Assembly: GCF_016734905.1 (NCBI RefSeq)
Contig: NZ_JAERPO010000001.1
Location: 806,001-870,000, forward strand
Length of the DNA stretch: 64,000 nucleotides
Direction: 5' to 3'
Source: Sphingopyxis jiangsuensis
GTDB lineage: Bacteria; Pseudomonadota; Alphaproteobacteria; Sphingomonadales; Sphingomonadaceae
A program made the translations under genes and the position numbers. Of this stretch, positions 32,946 to 42,194 are shown one piece after another (within the stretch, counting starts at the first letter, position 1; every line of letters begins with the position of its first letter). Below the pieces are notes generated by a model. That model worked only from the letters and a program-made list of their open reading frames with translations. It ran no database searches and was not told where the DNA came from.

Positions 32946-33587
32946 TCATTGCCGCAAGCGGCGGCGCACCGCGAAAATATAGATTGTCAGCGCCGCGAGC
33001 GCGAACAGGAACCATTGCACCGCATAGGCGAGATGATTGTTCGGCACATCGGCGCCCGACGGTATCGCGCTCTGCCGCAATCCCGCGACGGGCTGATCGG
33101 CGACCAGCATCGGCCGTGCGGCAACCGCCCTCCCCGTCAGCCGTTCGACCAGCGTCGGCTGCTCGGGGCCGGGAACGACGGTCCCCTGCACGATCCCGCC
33201 GGTCCACGCGGGCGGTGTGAAATCATCGGAAATTCCCACATCGACAAGAACCCCAGGTCCTTCGGCGCCAGTGCGGCAATCGGCGATCATCCTGAAACCG
33301 CTCCGCCCTTTTACATCGGTGCCGCTCCGTGGATCCCAGCGCACGGGATCGAGGCAGACGACGCTGCTCTTGCGGAACAGCAGTTCATCGGGGACCGGTG
33401 GCAGCTCAGGATAGGTGGCGAGCGACGAGATTGCGCGGTTGCGCTCATAAAGCGCCAGCAGCGCTTCTTTTTCGCCTTTGCGCTGGAGCTGCCACACGCC
33501 GAGGGCGATCATTACCGCCACCGCAGCAAGGACGAGCAGCGTCGGAATAAGCGGCCAGCGGCGCATCGGGATTGCAGGTTCAGTCAT
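32946..33587 (-). CDS. SURF1-family cytochrome oxidase assembly protein
   Basis: A 213-residue membrane protein with one N-terminal helix (LIPTLLVLAAVAVMIALGVW) and one C-terminal helix (WFLFALAALTIYIFAV), with a periplasmic loop between, as in SURF1/Shy1. It helps insert haem a into subunit I. ATG 33587 is chosen since AGAGG lies 6 nt upstream; ATG 33593 is also in frame. It overlaps the DUF983 stop by 8 nt. Confidence 0.9.
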   Translation of the reverse strand: MTEPAIPMRRWPLIPTLLVLAAVAVMIALGVWQLQRKGEKEALLALYERNRAISSLATYPELPPVPDELLFRKSSVVCLDPVRWDPRSGTDVKGRSGFRMIADCRTGAEGPGVLVDVGISDDFTPPAWTGGIVQGTVVPGPEQPTLVERLTGRAVAARPMLVADQPVAGLRQSAIPSGADVPNNHLAYAVQWFLFALAALTIYIFAVRRRLRQ

Positions 33588-33963
33588 CGCCATCCTCTGC
33601 AAGCCGCCCTTCGGCTGCGTTCCGTTGATGTTCGGACGCCAGCAGCGCCGCCTTGGCAACGCGCAGCCCATATACGACCGCGGCTGCGGTGAGCGGCACC
33701 CAGAGCAGGATATGAACCCAGAGCGGCGGTGCGACGGCGAAATCGAGAGCGAGCGCGAGGACGATCAGCAAGGCGCCGATGATCATCGTCAGAAAGGCTG
33801 CCGGACCGTCGCCGACGTTATAGCTTTCGAAATCGAGGGTGCAGACCCGGCAGCGGGCCGCGAATTTGACGGGTCCGTCGAACAAAGTCTGCGCCCCGCA
33901 TTCGGGACAGAGACCGAAAAGGGCAGCGCGCCCGATCGGCGGCTGCCCTTTCGTGTTTGGCAT
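33580..33963 (-). CDS. DUF983 zinc-ribbon membrane protein
   Basis: A 127-residue protein with two CxxC pairs near the N-terminus (CPECG and CRVC, about residues 19 and 39) followed by two membrane helices. DUF983 proteins recur between coxC and SURF1 in alphaproteobacteria and are assumed to assist oxidase biogenesis; a metal-binding role is suggested by the cysteines only. It begins 13 nt after coxC. Confidence 0.88.
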   Translation of the reverse strand: MPNTKGQPPIGRAALFGLCPECGAQTLFDGPVKFAARCRVCTLDFESYNVGDGPAAFLTMIIGALLIVLALALDFAVAPPLWVHILLWVPLTAAAVVYGLRVAKAALLASEHQRNAAEGRLAEDGDD

Positions 33964-33976
33964 GTCGCCGCCCAAT

Positions 33977-34852
33977 TTAGTGCGCGGCGACCGGAGCGCC
34001 CCAACCGCCCCACACATAGACGATGATGAAGAGGAACAGCCACACGACATCGACGAAGTGCCAGTACCAGGCAGCGGCTTCGAAACCGAAATGCTGCTTG
34101 GGCGTGAAATGACCCTTATAGGCGCGCACGAGGCAGACGATCAGGAAGATCGTCCCGACCAGGACGTGGAAACCGTGGAAGCCGGTCGCCATGAAGAAAG
34201 CCGAGCTATAGTTGCTCTGGCCGAACGCCCACGGCGCCTCTGCATATTCATAGGCCTGGATCGACGAAAAGAGCACGCCGAGAATGATCGTCGCCCACAA
34301 ACCCTTCTTCAGCCCCTCGCGATCGCCGTGGATCAGCGCATGGTGTGCCCAGGTGATCGTCGTGCCCGAGCAAAGCAGGATCAGCGTGTTGAGCAGCGGC
34401 AGCGAGAACGCGTCGATGACCTCAATCCCCTTGGGCGGCCATTGCGCAATTGCGTCCGCGCCTTCCTGCCCGAAGAGCGAGGTGACTGCGCCGTCGGCAT
34501 ATTCGATCGGCACGGGGAAGAGCGAGAAATCGAACCACGCCCAGAACCAGCCGACGAAGAACATGACTTCCGACGCGATGAACAGGATCATGCCGTAGCG
34601 CAGGTGGAGCTGCACCACCGGCGTGTGGTCGCCCGCGTGCGCTTCGTTGATGACGTCGCCCCACCAGCTGAAAAAGGTGGCGATGACGCCCATGAAGCCA
34701 AGGCCAAGCACCCATTTGCCCGCGCTGCCGAAATAGTCGGCGTGCATCGTCATCACGAGCCCAAAGAACAGGATAAGCGCGGCGAACGAGCCGATCAGCG
34801 GCCAGACGCTCGGGTTTACGAGGTGATAGTCATGATGTTTGGCACCGGCCAT
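33977..34852 (-). CDS. coxC: Cytochrome c oxidase subunit III
   Basis: A 291-residue protein with seven predicted transmembrane helices. It begins KHHDYHLVNPSVWPL, has FFVGWFWAWFDFSL and GFHGFHVLVGTIFLIVCL, and ends in the subunit III block WYWHFVDVVWLFLFI. ATG 34852 is chosen by homology to that start. It completes the aa3-type oxidase core with coxA and coxB. Confidence 0.96.
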   Translation of the reverse strand: MAGAKHHDYHLVNPSVWPLIGSFAALILFFGLVMTMHADYFGSAGKWVLGLGFMGVIATFFSWWGDVINEAHAGDHTPVVQLHLRYGMILFIASEVMFFVGWFWAWFDFSLFPVPIEYADGAVTSLFGQEGADAIAQWPPKGIEVIDAFSLPLLNTLILLCSGTTITWAHHALIHGDREGLKKGLWATIILGVLFSSIQAYEYAEAPWAFGQSNYSSAFFMATGFHGFHVLVGTIFLIVCLVRAYKGHFTPKQHFGFEAAAWYWHFVDVVWLFLFIIVYVWGGWGAPVAAH

Positions 34853-34930
34853 GTCACAGTTCCCGTTTATTGCCCCGGCCCGATGATTGCCCATCATCCG
34901 CCAGCCCGGTTTGACTCGTTGATCGCGGCC

Positions 34931-35491
34931 TTAGCTGGCCTTTTTGCCCTCGTCTACAGGGTGGAAGGTGTAGCTGAGGGTGATTTCCTGCACGTCGCGC
35001 GCATCGGGGTCGTCCAATATCTTGGGATCGACGAAAAAGAGCACCGGCATGCGCATCTGCTGCCCCGGCTCCAGCCGTTGTTCGGTGAAACAGAAGCATT
35101 GGATCTTGGTGAAATATTTGCCCGCCTGCGTCGGCGTGACGTTGAAGCTCGCCGTCCCGACCACCGGGCGGGCCGACTGATTTTCGGCGATAAAGATCGC
35201 CATGTCGCGCGCGCCAATCGCGACCGTGTCGCGCGGATGTTCGGGATAGAATTTCCACGGCAACCCCGGCGACACGTTGGAATCGAAACGCACCGATATC
35301 GTCGTCGAAAGCACCTGCGGTTCGGCGGCGGCGGCGACCGGATCGTATCGCTGCGTCGTTCCCCCGAACCCCGTCACGCGGCAGAACAGATCGTAAAGCG
35401 GGACCGCCGCAAAGCCGAGACCCACCATCGACGCAGCGAGCAACGCCGCGAGGCTTGCCGTTTTCGTATTGGGGGACAGGCGGTTGATCAT
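34931..35491 (-). CDS. ctaG: Cytochrome c oxidase assembly protein CtaG (Cox11)
   Basis: A 186-residue protein with one N-terminal membrane anchor and a periplasmic copper-delivery domain. It shows VPLYDLFCRVTGFGG after the helix and the copper-binding CFCFTEQ motif (IQCFCFTEQRLEPGQ), then MPVLFFVDP. It delivers copper to the CuB site of subunit I. ATG 35491 overlaps the small upstream gene by 4 nt. Confidence 0.95.
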   Translation of the reverse strand: MINRLSPNTKTASLAALLAASMVGLGFAAVPLYDLFCRVTGFGGTTQRYDPVAAAAEPQVLSTTISVRFDSNVSPGLPWKFYPEHPRDTVAIGARDMAIFIAENQSARPVVGTASFNVTPTQAGKYFTKIQCFCFTEQRLEPGQQMRMPVLFFVDPKILDDPDARDVQEITLSYTFHPVDEGKKAS

Positions 35492-35637
35492 TGGAAAATC
35501 TGCATCTTGGCAATGGTGATGAGGAAAAAGAGTATCGCGAGCGCACCGAGCAGCCAAGCCATCAGATTGGCGCGGCTGCGCTGGCGGCGGCGATATTCGG
35601 CCTCGTCGAACGGCGGCTTGGTCGGTTCTTCGGTCAT
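35488..35637 (-). CDS. Small single-span membrane protein of the cox operon (CoxF-like)
   Basis: A 49-residue protein: a charged, Arg-rich N-terminus ([17 protein letters not shown]) and one transmembrane helix ([17 protein letters not shown]). Both ends overlap their neighbours by 4 nt (ctaB stop with its ATG, its stop with the ctaG ATG), strong evidence that it is translated. Small proteins at this place (sometimes called CoxF) are known in alphaproteobacterial oxidase operons; function not established. Confidence 0.8.
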   Translation of the reverse strand: MTEEPTKPPFDEAEYRRRQRSRANLMAWLLGALAILFFLITIAKMQIFQ

Positions 35638-36545
35638 GCAAGCACCCAACGGTCGGCGACGACCGCACCGAACAGGATAAAGAGATAGGCGATCGAGAAA
35701 GCGAAAAGGCGCTTTTCGGGGAGCATCAAATCGCCCTCTGCACTTTGGCGCGTACCGACACGCAGGGACAGCAAGACGAACAGCGCCGACAGGATGGCCG
35801 AGGTCCAGCCATAGAGTGCGCCCGTATAACCGAGCGGCCAAGGCGCGATTGCCGCCCCCGCCATGATGATTGCATAGAGCAGAACCTGCCGCCGCGTCGC
35901 GCGCTCGCCCGCGACTACGGGCATCATCGGGATGCCCGCGGCCGCATAGTCGGAGCGGACGAAGAGCGCGAGCGCCCAGAAATGGGGCGGCGTCCAGAGA
36001 AAGATGAGCAGGAAGAGCAGCACCGGGAGCGGCGCCACGCTTCCCGTCGCGGCGACCCAGCCGATCAGCGGCGGAAAGGCGCCCGCCGCCCCGCCGATGA
36101 CGATATTCTGCGGCGTCCGCGGCTTGAGCCACATCGTATAAACGAAAACATAAAAGAGGATCGATGCCGCGAGCAGCAGCGTTGCCTGCCAGTTCGACGC
36201 GAAAAGCATCAGGAACAGCGAAAAGGCGGCAAGCCCGACGCCGAACTGCAACGCGGTCTGCGGGTCAAGGCGGCCGGCGGGCAGCGGACGGTTCGCCGTG
36301 CGCTTCATCTTCGCGTCGAGTCCGGCCTCATACCATTGGTTGAGCGCACCCGACGCCCCTGCCCCCAGCGCAATCGCGAGGATCGAAGCAAAACCGAGAA
36401 CCGGTGATACGCTGACCGGCGCGGCGAGCAGGCCGCACAGCGCCGTGAACACGACGAGCGACATGACGCGTGGCTTGGTCAGCGCGAACAGGTCGCGCCA
36501 GTCCGCCGGAAGCGTCATCTCGCCGTGGGTCAGGCTCTGCGCCAT
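35634..36545 (-). CDS. ctaB: Protohaem IX farnesyltransferase (haem O synthase)
   Basis: A 303-residue UbiA-type prenyltransferase with about nine helices, adding a farnesyl group to haem b for the oxidase. Signature motifs are [30 protein letters not shown] (the first Asp-rich motif), RPLPAGRL and [14 protein letters not shown] 36545 begins the conserved protein; the frame upstream is open but lies in coxA antisense. Confidence 0.95.
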   Translation of the reverse strand: MAQSLTHGEMTLPADWRDLFALTKPRVMSLVVFTALCGLLAAPVSVSPVLGFASILAIALGAGASGALNQWYEAGLDAKMKRTANRPLPAGRLDPQTALQFGVGLAAFSLFLMLFASNWQATLLLAASILFYVFVYTMWLKPRTPQNIVIGGAAGAFPPLIGWVAATGSVAPLPVLLFLLIFLWTPPHFWALALFVRSDYAAAGIPMMPVVAGERATRRQVLLYAIIMAGAAIAPWPLGYTGALYGWTSAILSALFVLLSLRVGTRQSAEGDLMLPEKRLFAFSIAYLFILFGAVVADRWVLA

Positions 36546-36572
36546 GCTAACTCCAGGCCGGAATCCGGAAAG

Positions 36573-36599
36573 GCTCCCTGCCGAATATCGGCAGGGAGC
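36573..36599. other. Perfect 12-bp hairpin in the coxA-ctaB gap
   Basis: GCTCCCTGCCGA and its exact complement flank a 3-nt ATA loop, in the 62-nt gap between the coxA stop and the ctaB start. On the transcribed (minus) strand it is followed by CTTTCC, a poor U tract. It may be an attenuator or an RNA-stabilising stem separating highly expressed subunits from assembly genes. Confidence 0.7.
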
Positions 36600-36607
36600 A
36601 AACCGGA

Positions 36608-38272
36608 TCAGGCGATACGCGGCAGTTCGTTGAACTGGTGGAACGGCGGCGGGCTCGACAGAGTCCATTCGAGCGTCGTCGCGCCTTCGCCCCACGGATT
36701 GTCTGCCGCTTTCTTCCCCGCGACCAGCGACCAAAGGATGTTCGCGAAAAAGATCAGCACGCCCACGCCCATGATGACATAGCCATAGGAGGAAATGAGG
36801 TGCCAGAAGGCATAGGCATCGGGATAGTCGGGGTAACGACGCGGCATCCCCTGCTGGCCAAGGAAATGCTGCGGGAAGAACAGGATGTTCACGCCGATGA
36901 AGAAGATCCAGAAATGGAGCTGCCCCAGGAATTCGTTGTACATCCGGCCCGACATCTTCGGGAACCAGTAATAGAAGCCCGCGAAGAGCGAGAAGACCGC
37001 GCCCAGCGACAGCACATAGTGGAAGTGGGCGACGACATAATAGGTGTCGTGCAGGTTGGTATCGACGCCACCATTGGCGAGCACGACGCCGGTCACGCCG
37101 CCGACGGTGAACATGAAAATAAAGCCCAGCGACCAGACCATCGGAGTCTTGAATGTCAGCGAGCCGCCCCACATCGTCGCAATCCAGCTGAAGATCTTGA
37201 TGCCCGTCGGGACCGCGATGACCATCGTCGCGGCGGTGAAATACATCTTCAGGTTCACGCTCATGCCGACCGTGAACATGTGGTGCGCCCACACGATGAA
37301 ACCGACAACGCCGATCGCGACCATGGCATAGGCCATACCGAGATAGCCGAACACCGGCTTGCGGCTGAAGGTCGAAATGACCTGGCTGACGATGCCGAAG
37401 CCCGGCAGGATCATGATATAGACTTCGGGGTGGCCGAAGAACCAGAAGAGATGCTGGTAAAGCACCGGATCGCCGCCGCCCGTCGCATCATAGAAGGTCG
37501 TGCCGAAGTTGCGGTCGGTGAGCAGCATGGTGATCGCCGCGGCGAGCACCGGAAGCGCGAGCAGCAGCAGGAAGGCGGTGACGAGCACCGACCACACGAA
37601 CAGCGGCATCTTGTGCAGCGTCATGCCCGGCGCGCGCATGTTGAAAATGGTGGTAATGAAGTTGATCGCACCAAGGATCGACGCCGCACCCGCAAGGTGA
37701 AGCGAGAAGATCGCCATGTCGACCGCCGGGCCCGCCGACCCGCTGGTCGACAGCGGCGCATAGACGGTCCAGCCGGTGCCGGCGCCAAGGCCGCTGCCGC
37801 CGGGAACGAACATCGAACCGACGAGCATGATGAATGCGACCGCAGTCAGCCAGAAGCTGATGTTGTTCATGCGCGGAAAGGCCATGTCGGGCGCGCCGAT
37901 CATCAGCGGCACGAACCAGTTGCCGAAGCCGCCGATCATTGCGGGCATGACCATGAAGAAGACCATGATCAGGCCGTGCGCGGTGATCATGACGTTCCAG
38001 AAATGCTTGCCCTGCACATCGCCCGCAGCGGGGTCGAACATCTGTGCCCATCCGGTCAGATACTGAATGCCGGGCTCGGCAAGCTCGAGGCGCATCATGC
38101 CCGACAGGACGCCGCCCACGATCCCCGCGATGATCGCGAAAATCAGGTAGAGCGTGCCGATGTCCTTGTGGTTCGTCGACATGAACCAGCGGACGAAAAA
38201 GCCCGGCGTGTCATGGTCGTCATGCGCATGATCGTGGCCGTGCGCAGGTGCAGTCGCTGCAATATCGGTCAT
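36608..38272 (-). CDS. coxA: Cytochrome c oxidase subunit I (aa3-type)
   Basis: A 554-residue, 12-helix haem-copper oxidase subunit. It has the haem ligand context [10 protein letters not shown], the CuB/proton motif [18 protein letters not shown] with the His-Tyr crosslink pair, [11 protein letters not shown] and the haem a/a3 ligands in [12 protein letters not shown]. The glutamate before the crosslink marks an A1-type oxidase. It lies 16 nt after coxB. Confidence 0.98.
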   Translation of the reverse strand: MTDIAATAPAHGHDHAHDDHDTPGFFVRWFMSTNHKDIGTLYLIFAIIAGIVGGVLSGMMRLELAEPGIQYLTGWAQMFDPAAGDVQGKHFWNVMITAHGLIMVFFMVMPAMIGGFGNWFVPLMIGAPDMAFPRMNNISFWLTAVAFIMLVGSMFVPGGSGLGAGTGWTVYAPLSTSGSAGPAVDMAIFSLHLAGAASILGAINFITTIFNMRAPGMTLHKMPLFVWSVLVTAFLLLLALPVLAAAITMLLTDRNFGTTFYDATGGGDPVLYQHLFWFFGHPEVYIMILPGFGIVSQVISTFSRKPVFGYLGMAYAMVAIGVVGFIVWAHHMFTVGMSVNLKMYFTAATMVIAVPTGIKIFSWIATMWGGSLTFKTPMVWSLGFIFMFTVGGVTGVVLANGGVDTNLHDTYYVVAHFHYVLSLGAVFSLFAGFYYWFPKMSGRMYNEFLGQLHFWIFFIGVNILFFPQHFLGQQGMPRRYPDYPDAYAFWHLISSYGYVIMGVGVLIFFANILWSLVAGKKAADNPWGEGATTLEWTLSSPPPFHQFNELPRIA

Positions 38273-38288
38273 CTATCGGACCCCTTGA

Positions 38289-39320
38289 TTAAATCGTTGC
38301 GGCCGGAGCGGCGGCGGGCGCGGCTTCCGGGGCTGCTTCGGTCGCCGGTGCGGCCGCGGGCGTGGCGGCAGTCGCCGCGACTTCGCCCGACGGGTTGCCA
38401 CCCTTCGAGCGGACCCAGGCTTCCCACTTGTCGACCGGAAGGACTTCGACGGCGATCGGCATATAGCCATGATCGACGCCGCAAAGTTCCGAGCACTGGC
38501 CGTAATAAACGCCGACCTTGTTCGCGGTGAACGTCGTCTCGTTGGCGCGGCCCGGCACGGCGTCCATCTTGGTCCAGAAGGCCGGGACGGCAAAGCTGTG
38601 GATCACGTCGGCGCCAGTAACGATCAGCTTCACCTGACGGCCGACGGGAACGACCATACGGTTGTCGACGGCAAGCTGATAAGGCTCGCCATTGGCCTTG
38701 GCCTGATCTTCGGGTAGCATCTTCGACACATATTCGCCGATACCCTGGTCGGGATAGGCATAGCCCCAATACCACTGGTATCCGGTGACCTTGATCGTCA
38801 GCGCCTCCTTCGACGGTGGCTCATATTGCGCGGCGAGCAGCTTGATCGACGGCACGGCGATCGCCGCGAGGATCAGAACGGGGACGCCTGTCCAGATGAT
38901 CTCGATCAGCGTATTGTGCGTCGTTTTCGACGGCACCGGGTTGGCCTTGGCGCGGTAGCGCACGATTACCCACAGCAGCAAACCGAGAACGAGCAGCGAA
39001 ATGAAAGTGATGATCGGCAGCAGCATCACGTTGTTAAACCAGATCGCCTGTTCGCCGATCGGGCTGACCTGCGGCTGGAAATCAATCCCTGCATCGACCG
39101 GCTGGCCGACGCCCGCTTCGGGCTTGAGCGGAACATAGGTCGCATCGCCGGCCGGCGCAGCGGCTTCGGGAGTCTCCGTTACGACCGTCGGCGCCGCGAC
39201 CGGAGCTGGATTCGCCACCGGTGCTTCAACCGGTGCCGCGACAGGAGCCTGCGCCTGTGCCGCGCCCACGGCGCCAAGCGACAGCGCCGCCGCAATTACA
39301 AGGGTTTTCAAGCTCTTCAT
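38289..39320 (-). CDS. coxB: Cytochrome c oxidase subunit II
   Basis: A 343-residue subunit with a signal peptide, an unusual Ala/Pro/Val-rich linker (about 25-60), two membrane helices and the CuA domain (VIHSFAVPAFW, then YGQCSELCGVDHGYMPI). The C-terminus is another Ala/Pro-rich tail of about 35 residues, longer than in many homologues. It is the first gene of the operon and receives electrons from cytochrome c. Confidence 0.97.
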   Translation of the reverse strand: MKSLKTLVIAAALSLGAVGAAQAQAPVAAPVEAPVANPAPVAAPTVVTETPEAAAPAGDATYVPLKPEAGVGQPVDAGIDFQPQVSPIGEQAIWFNNVMLLPIITFISLLVLGLLLWVIVRYRAKANPVPSKTTHNTLIEIIWTGVPVLILAAIAVPSIKLLAAQYEPPSKEALTIKVTGYQWYWGYAYPDQGIGEYVSKMLPEDQAKANGEPYQLAVDNRMVVPVGRQVKLIVTGADVIHSFAVPAFWTKMDAVPGRANETTFTANKVGVYYGQCSELCGVDHGYMPIAVEVLPVDKWEAWVRSKGGNPSGEVAATAATPAAAPATEAAPEAAPAAAPAATI

Positions 39321-39427
39321 AAGGATAGTGCCGCCCGTTGCCTGTTGTTATTCTGACGATCGAACCCGCCGTCGTCGCGCCCGGACATACGTCCGGACAG
39401 CCAGCAGACGGGCTGAATCTCGCGGGC

Positions 39428-39456
39428 GCTATAGACCCGCTTGCCGCTTGCCTCAA
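39428..39456 (-). promoter_or_regulatory. Candidate promoter of the cox operon
   Basis: On the minus strand TTGAGG (39456-39451) and TATAGC (39433-39428) are exactly 17 bp apart, about 108 nt before the coxB ATG, in the 230-nt gap divergent from pyrE. A CCGGAC..GTCCGG dyad lies just downstream at about 39388-39403. Confidence 0.45.
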
Positions 39457-39550
39457 GCATCTCTAACACTATTTTACGGCACGCAAATCCGCTCCATCCA
39501 ATGCGGGCTCGTCACGGACGGGCCGCACGAACAAAAAGACCTATTCTTCC

Positions 39551-40138
39551 ATGACCGACGACGAAATCCTGGCCGAATTCCGCGCCGCCGAAGCGCTGCT
39601 CCAGGGACATTTCCTGCTCTCCTCGGGCCGCCACAGCGAATATTATCTGCAATGCGCACGCGTGTTGATGGACACCGAACGCGCCGGCCGCCTTGCCTCG
39701 GCGCTCGCGGCGAAGCTGCCCCGCGATCTGCGGCAGGCGATCGACGTCGTCATCTCGCCGGCAATGGGCGGCGTCATCATCGGCCATGAAATGGGCCGCG
39801 CACTCGGCAAAGCTGCAATGTTCGTCGAACGCCCCACAGGCACGTTCGAGCTGCGCCGCGGCTTCGCCATTGCACCGGGCACCAAGGTGCTGATGGTCGA
39901 GGATGTCGTGACCACCGGCCTGTCGTCGCGCGAGGCGATGGAGGCAGTGCGCGCTGCAGGTGGCGAAGTTCTGGCCGAAGCGGCGCTGGTCGATCGCTCG
40001 GGCGGGACCGCCGAACTCGGCGTCCCCTTCTATCCGCTCGTCGCGATCAACTTTCCGACCTACGCCGACGACGAATTGCCGCCCGAGCTTGCCGGAACGA
40101 CCGCGATCAAGCCCGGCAGCCGGAGCGTCGCGGCTTGA
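39551..40138 (+). CDS. pyrE: Orotate phosphoribosyltransferase
   Basis: A 195-residue type I phosphoribosyltransferase making orotidine 5'-phosphate in pyrimidine synthesis. It has [18 protein letters not shown] at the N-terminus, the catalytic lysine-arginine loop region and the PRPP motif [17 protein letters not shown]. It overlaps pdxJ by 4 nt. Confidence 0.95.
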   Translation: MTDDEILAEFRAAEALLQGHFLLSSGRHSEYYLQCARVLMDTERAGRLASALAAKLPRDLRQAIDVVISPAMGGVIIGHEMGRALGKAAMFVERPTGTFELRRGFAIAPGTKVLMVEDVVTTGLSSREAMEAVRAAGGEVLAEAALVDRSGGTAELGVPFYPLVAINFPTYADDELPPELAGTTAIKPGSRSVAA

Positions 40139-40881
40139 GCGCCACCCCTTCCCGGTCGCGCCTGCGCCTTGGCGTCAACATCGATCATGTCGCGACGATC
40201 CGTAACGCGCGTGGCGGCGACCATCCCGATCCGGTCCGCGCGGCGGAGATCGTCGCGGCGGTCGGCGGCGACGGCATCACCGCGCATCTGCGCGAGGACC
40301 GGCGGCATATCCGCGACGACGACCTTGCGCGCATCCAGGCGGCGACTGACCTGCCGCTCAACCTCGAAATGGCGGCGACCGACGAGATGGTCGACATCGC
40401 GCTGCGCCACGGCCCGCACGCGGCGTGCATCGTTCCCGAAAAACGCGAGGAGCGTACTACCGAAGGCGGGCTCGACGCGGCGGGACAGCATAATCACCTC
40501 GCGCCTATTGTCGCCCGGCTGTCCGACGTCGGTATCCGCGTCAGCCTGTTCATCGAACCCGATGCGCGCCAGATCGAGGCGGCGATGCGCCTGAAGGCGC
40601 CCGTCGTCGAATTTCACACGGGCCGCTATGCCCATGCCGACGGCGACGAGCGCGCCGCCGAACTTCGCCGCATCGCCGACGCCGCCGCGCTGGCATGGAA
40701 GAACGGGATCGAGCCGCATGCGGGGCATGGCCTGACCTATGAGAATGTCGTCCCCGTAGCAGCGATACCGCAGCTCGCCGAGCTCAACATCGGCCATTAT
40801 CTGATCGGCGAGGCGATCTTCACGGGTCTTGAGGATGCGGTGCGCCGGATGCGCGATCTGATGGACGAGGCACGGGGATGA
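40135..40881 (+). CDS. pdxJ: Pyridoxine 5'-phosphate synthase
   Basis: A 248-residue TIM-barrel enzyme condensing 1-deoxyxylulose 5-phosphate with aminoacetone phosphate. It has [45 protein letters not shown] and the GHGLTYENV loop. The start is TTG 40135, overlapping the pyrE stop as TTGA; no ATG precedes the domain. Confidence 0.96.
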   Translation: MSATPSRSRLRLGVNIDHVATIRNARGGDHPDPVRAAEIVAAVGGDGITAHLREDRRHIRDDDLARIQAATDLPLNLEMAATDEMVDIALRHGPHAACIVPEKREERTTEGGLDAAGQHNHLAPIVARLSDVGIRVSLFIEPDARQIEAAMRLKAPVVEFHTGRYAHADGDERAAELRRIADAAALAWKNGIEPHAGHGLTYENVVPVAAIPQLAELNIGHYLIGEAIFTGLEDAVRRMRDLMDEARG

Positions 40882-40939
40882 TTAGGGCGATCGTCGCAAT
40901 CCAATCCTTCCCATCGCTGCGCGACAGGGAGGATTCTCG

Positions 40940-41341
40940 GTGATCATCGGCCTCGGCTCCGACCTCTGCAATATCGAGCGTATCCAGAACTCGCTCGACC
41001 GCTTCGGCGAGCGGTTCGAGAAGCGCGTCTTTACGGAGGTCGAACGGGCGAAGGCCGCGCGCCGCCCGTTCACGCGCGCAGGCACCTATGCCAAGCGCTT
41101 CGCCGCGAAGGAGGCTTTTTCCAAGGCTGTCGGCACCGGCTTCAAGCGCGGCGTGTTCATGAAGGACATCGGCGTCGTCAACGCCCCATCGGGCGCGCCG
41201 ACACTGGCGCTGACCGGCGGCGCCGCCGAACGGCTCGCGGCGATGATCCCCGCTGGCCATAGCGCGCATATCCACTTGACGCTGACCGACGACCATCCCT
41301 GGGCGCAGGCTTTTGTCATCATCGAAGCGATCAGGGACTGA
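40940..41341 (+). CDS. acpS: Holo-[acyl-carrier-protein] synthase
   Basis: A 133-residue enzyme that transfers phosphopantetheine to acyl carrier protein. It has the metal-binding [14 protein letters not shown] and [15 protein letters not shown] motifs. Start is GTG 40940 with GGGAGG 6-11 nt upstream. It precedes lepB by 2 nt. Confidence 0.95.
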   Translation: MIIGLGSDLCNIERIQNSLDRFGERFEKRVFTEVERAKAARRPFTRAGTYAKRFAAKEAFSKAVGTGFKRGVFMKDIGVVNAPSGAPTLALTGGAAERLAAMIPAGHSAHIHLTLTDDHPWAQAFVIIEAIRD

Positions 41342-41343
41342 CG

Positions 41344-42183
41344 GTGGCCAAGAAAGCAAAGAAGGCGGACGAGAGCTGGGGCAAGCTAGTCCGCGATATT
41401 ATCGTCATCCTGCTGCTCGTCCTCGGCATTCATAGCTGCGTAGCCAAGCCCTTCTATATCCCGTCGGATTCGATGATGCCGATTTTGCGCAACGGCGACC
41501 GGCTGATCGTCAGCAAATATCCCTATGGCTGGTCCTATGCTTCGGTGAGTTTCCATCTCGCCCCCAAGATGGAGGGGCGGCTTTTCGGCCATCTGCCCGC
41601 GCGCGGCGACATCGTCGTGCTCGAGCATCCCGAAACGCGGGTCGACTATATCAAGCGCGTCATCGGTCTTCCCGGCGAGACTATCGAAATGCGTGCGGGC
41701 GTGCTGTTCATTGACGGGCGCCCTGTGAAGCGCGAGGTGCAGCCGATGCTGTCGATCCCCGTCGACCGCAACACGCCCGGCCCTGACAGCAGCCTTCATG
41801 CTATTGTGACGCGCGATGGTGCGGGCAACCCGATCCTCGAACTTCCGATCGTCCGCGAAACGCTTCCGGGCGGAGCGACCATCGACACCATCGAGATGGG
41901 GCCGCGGCAGACCGATGACTTCGGACCCTATGTCGTTCCCGACGATCATCTCTTCCTGATGGGCGACAATCGCGACGGAAGCGCCGACAGCCGCGTCTCG
42001 GTGGCGCAGAAAGGGCTCGGCGGCGCGGTGCCGTTCGATGCAATCGCTGGTCGCGCCGAAATCATCAGCTTTTCGACGAATGGCGATGCCGTCTGGTACA
42101 ATCCGCTAAGCTGGTTCGCCGCCTTGCGATCGGGGCGCGCCGGAACGAATTTGCGGCCCGAGCATGATGTCGAGGCGCAATAG
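41344..42183 (+). CDS. lepB: Signal peptidase I
   Basis: A 279-residue membrane serine protease that removes signal peptides. One N-terminal helix is followed by the catalytic Ser in IPSDSMMPIL, the Lys in VDYIKRVIGLPGE and the box GDNRDGSADSR. Start GTG 41344. The usual followers rnc and era are absent; an AI-2E family gene comes next instead. Confidence 0.95.
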   Translation: MAKKAKKADESWGKLVRDIIVILLLVLGIHSCVAKPFYIPSDSMMPILRNGDRLIVSKYPYGWSYASVSFHLAPKMEGRLFGHLPARGDIVVLEHPETRVDYIKRVIGLPGETIEMRAGVLFIDGRPVKREVQPMLSIPVDRNTPGPDSSLHAIVTRDGAGNPILELPIVRETLPGGATIDTIEMGPRQTDDFGPYVVPDDHLFLMGDNRDGSADSRVSVAQKGLGGAVPFDAIAGRAEIISFSTNGDAVWYNPLSWFAALRSGRAGTNLRPEHDVEAQ

Positions 42184-42194
42184 GGAGTGACGCT

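Noticed and set aside
36638-38530. Rightward open frame of 630 codons opposite coxA
   Set aside because: Shadow of the highly conserved oxidase subunit; His/Asp/Arg-rich reading without domains.
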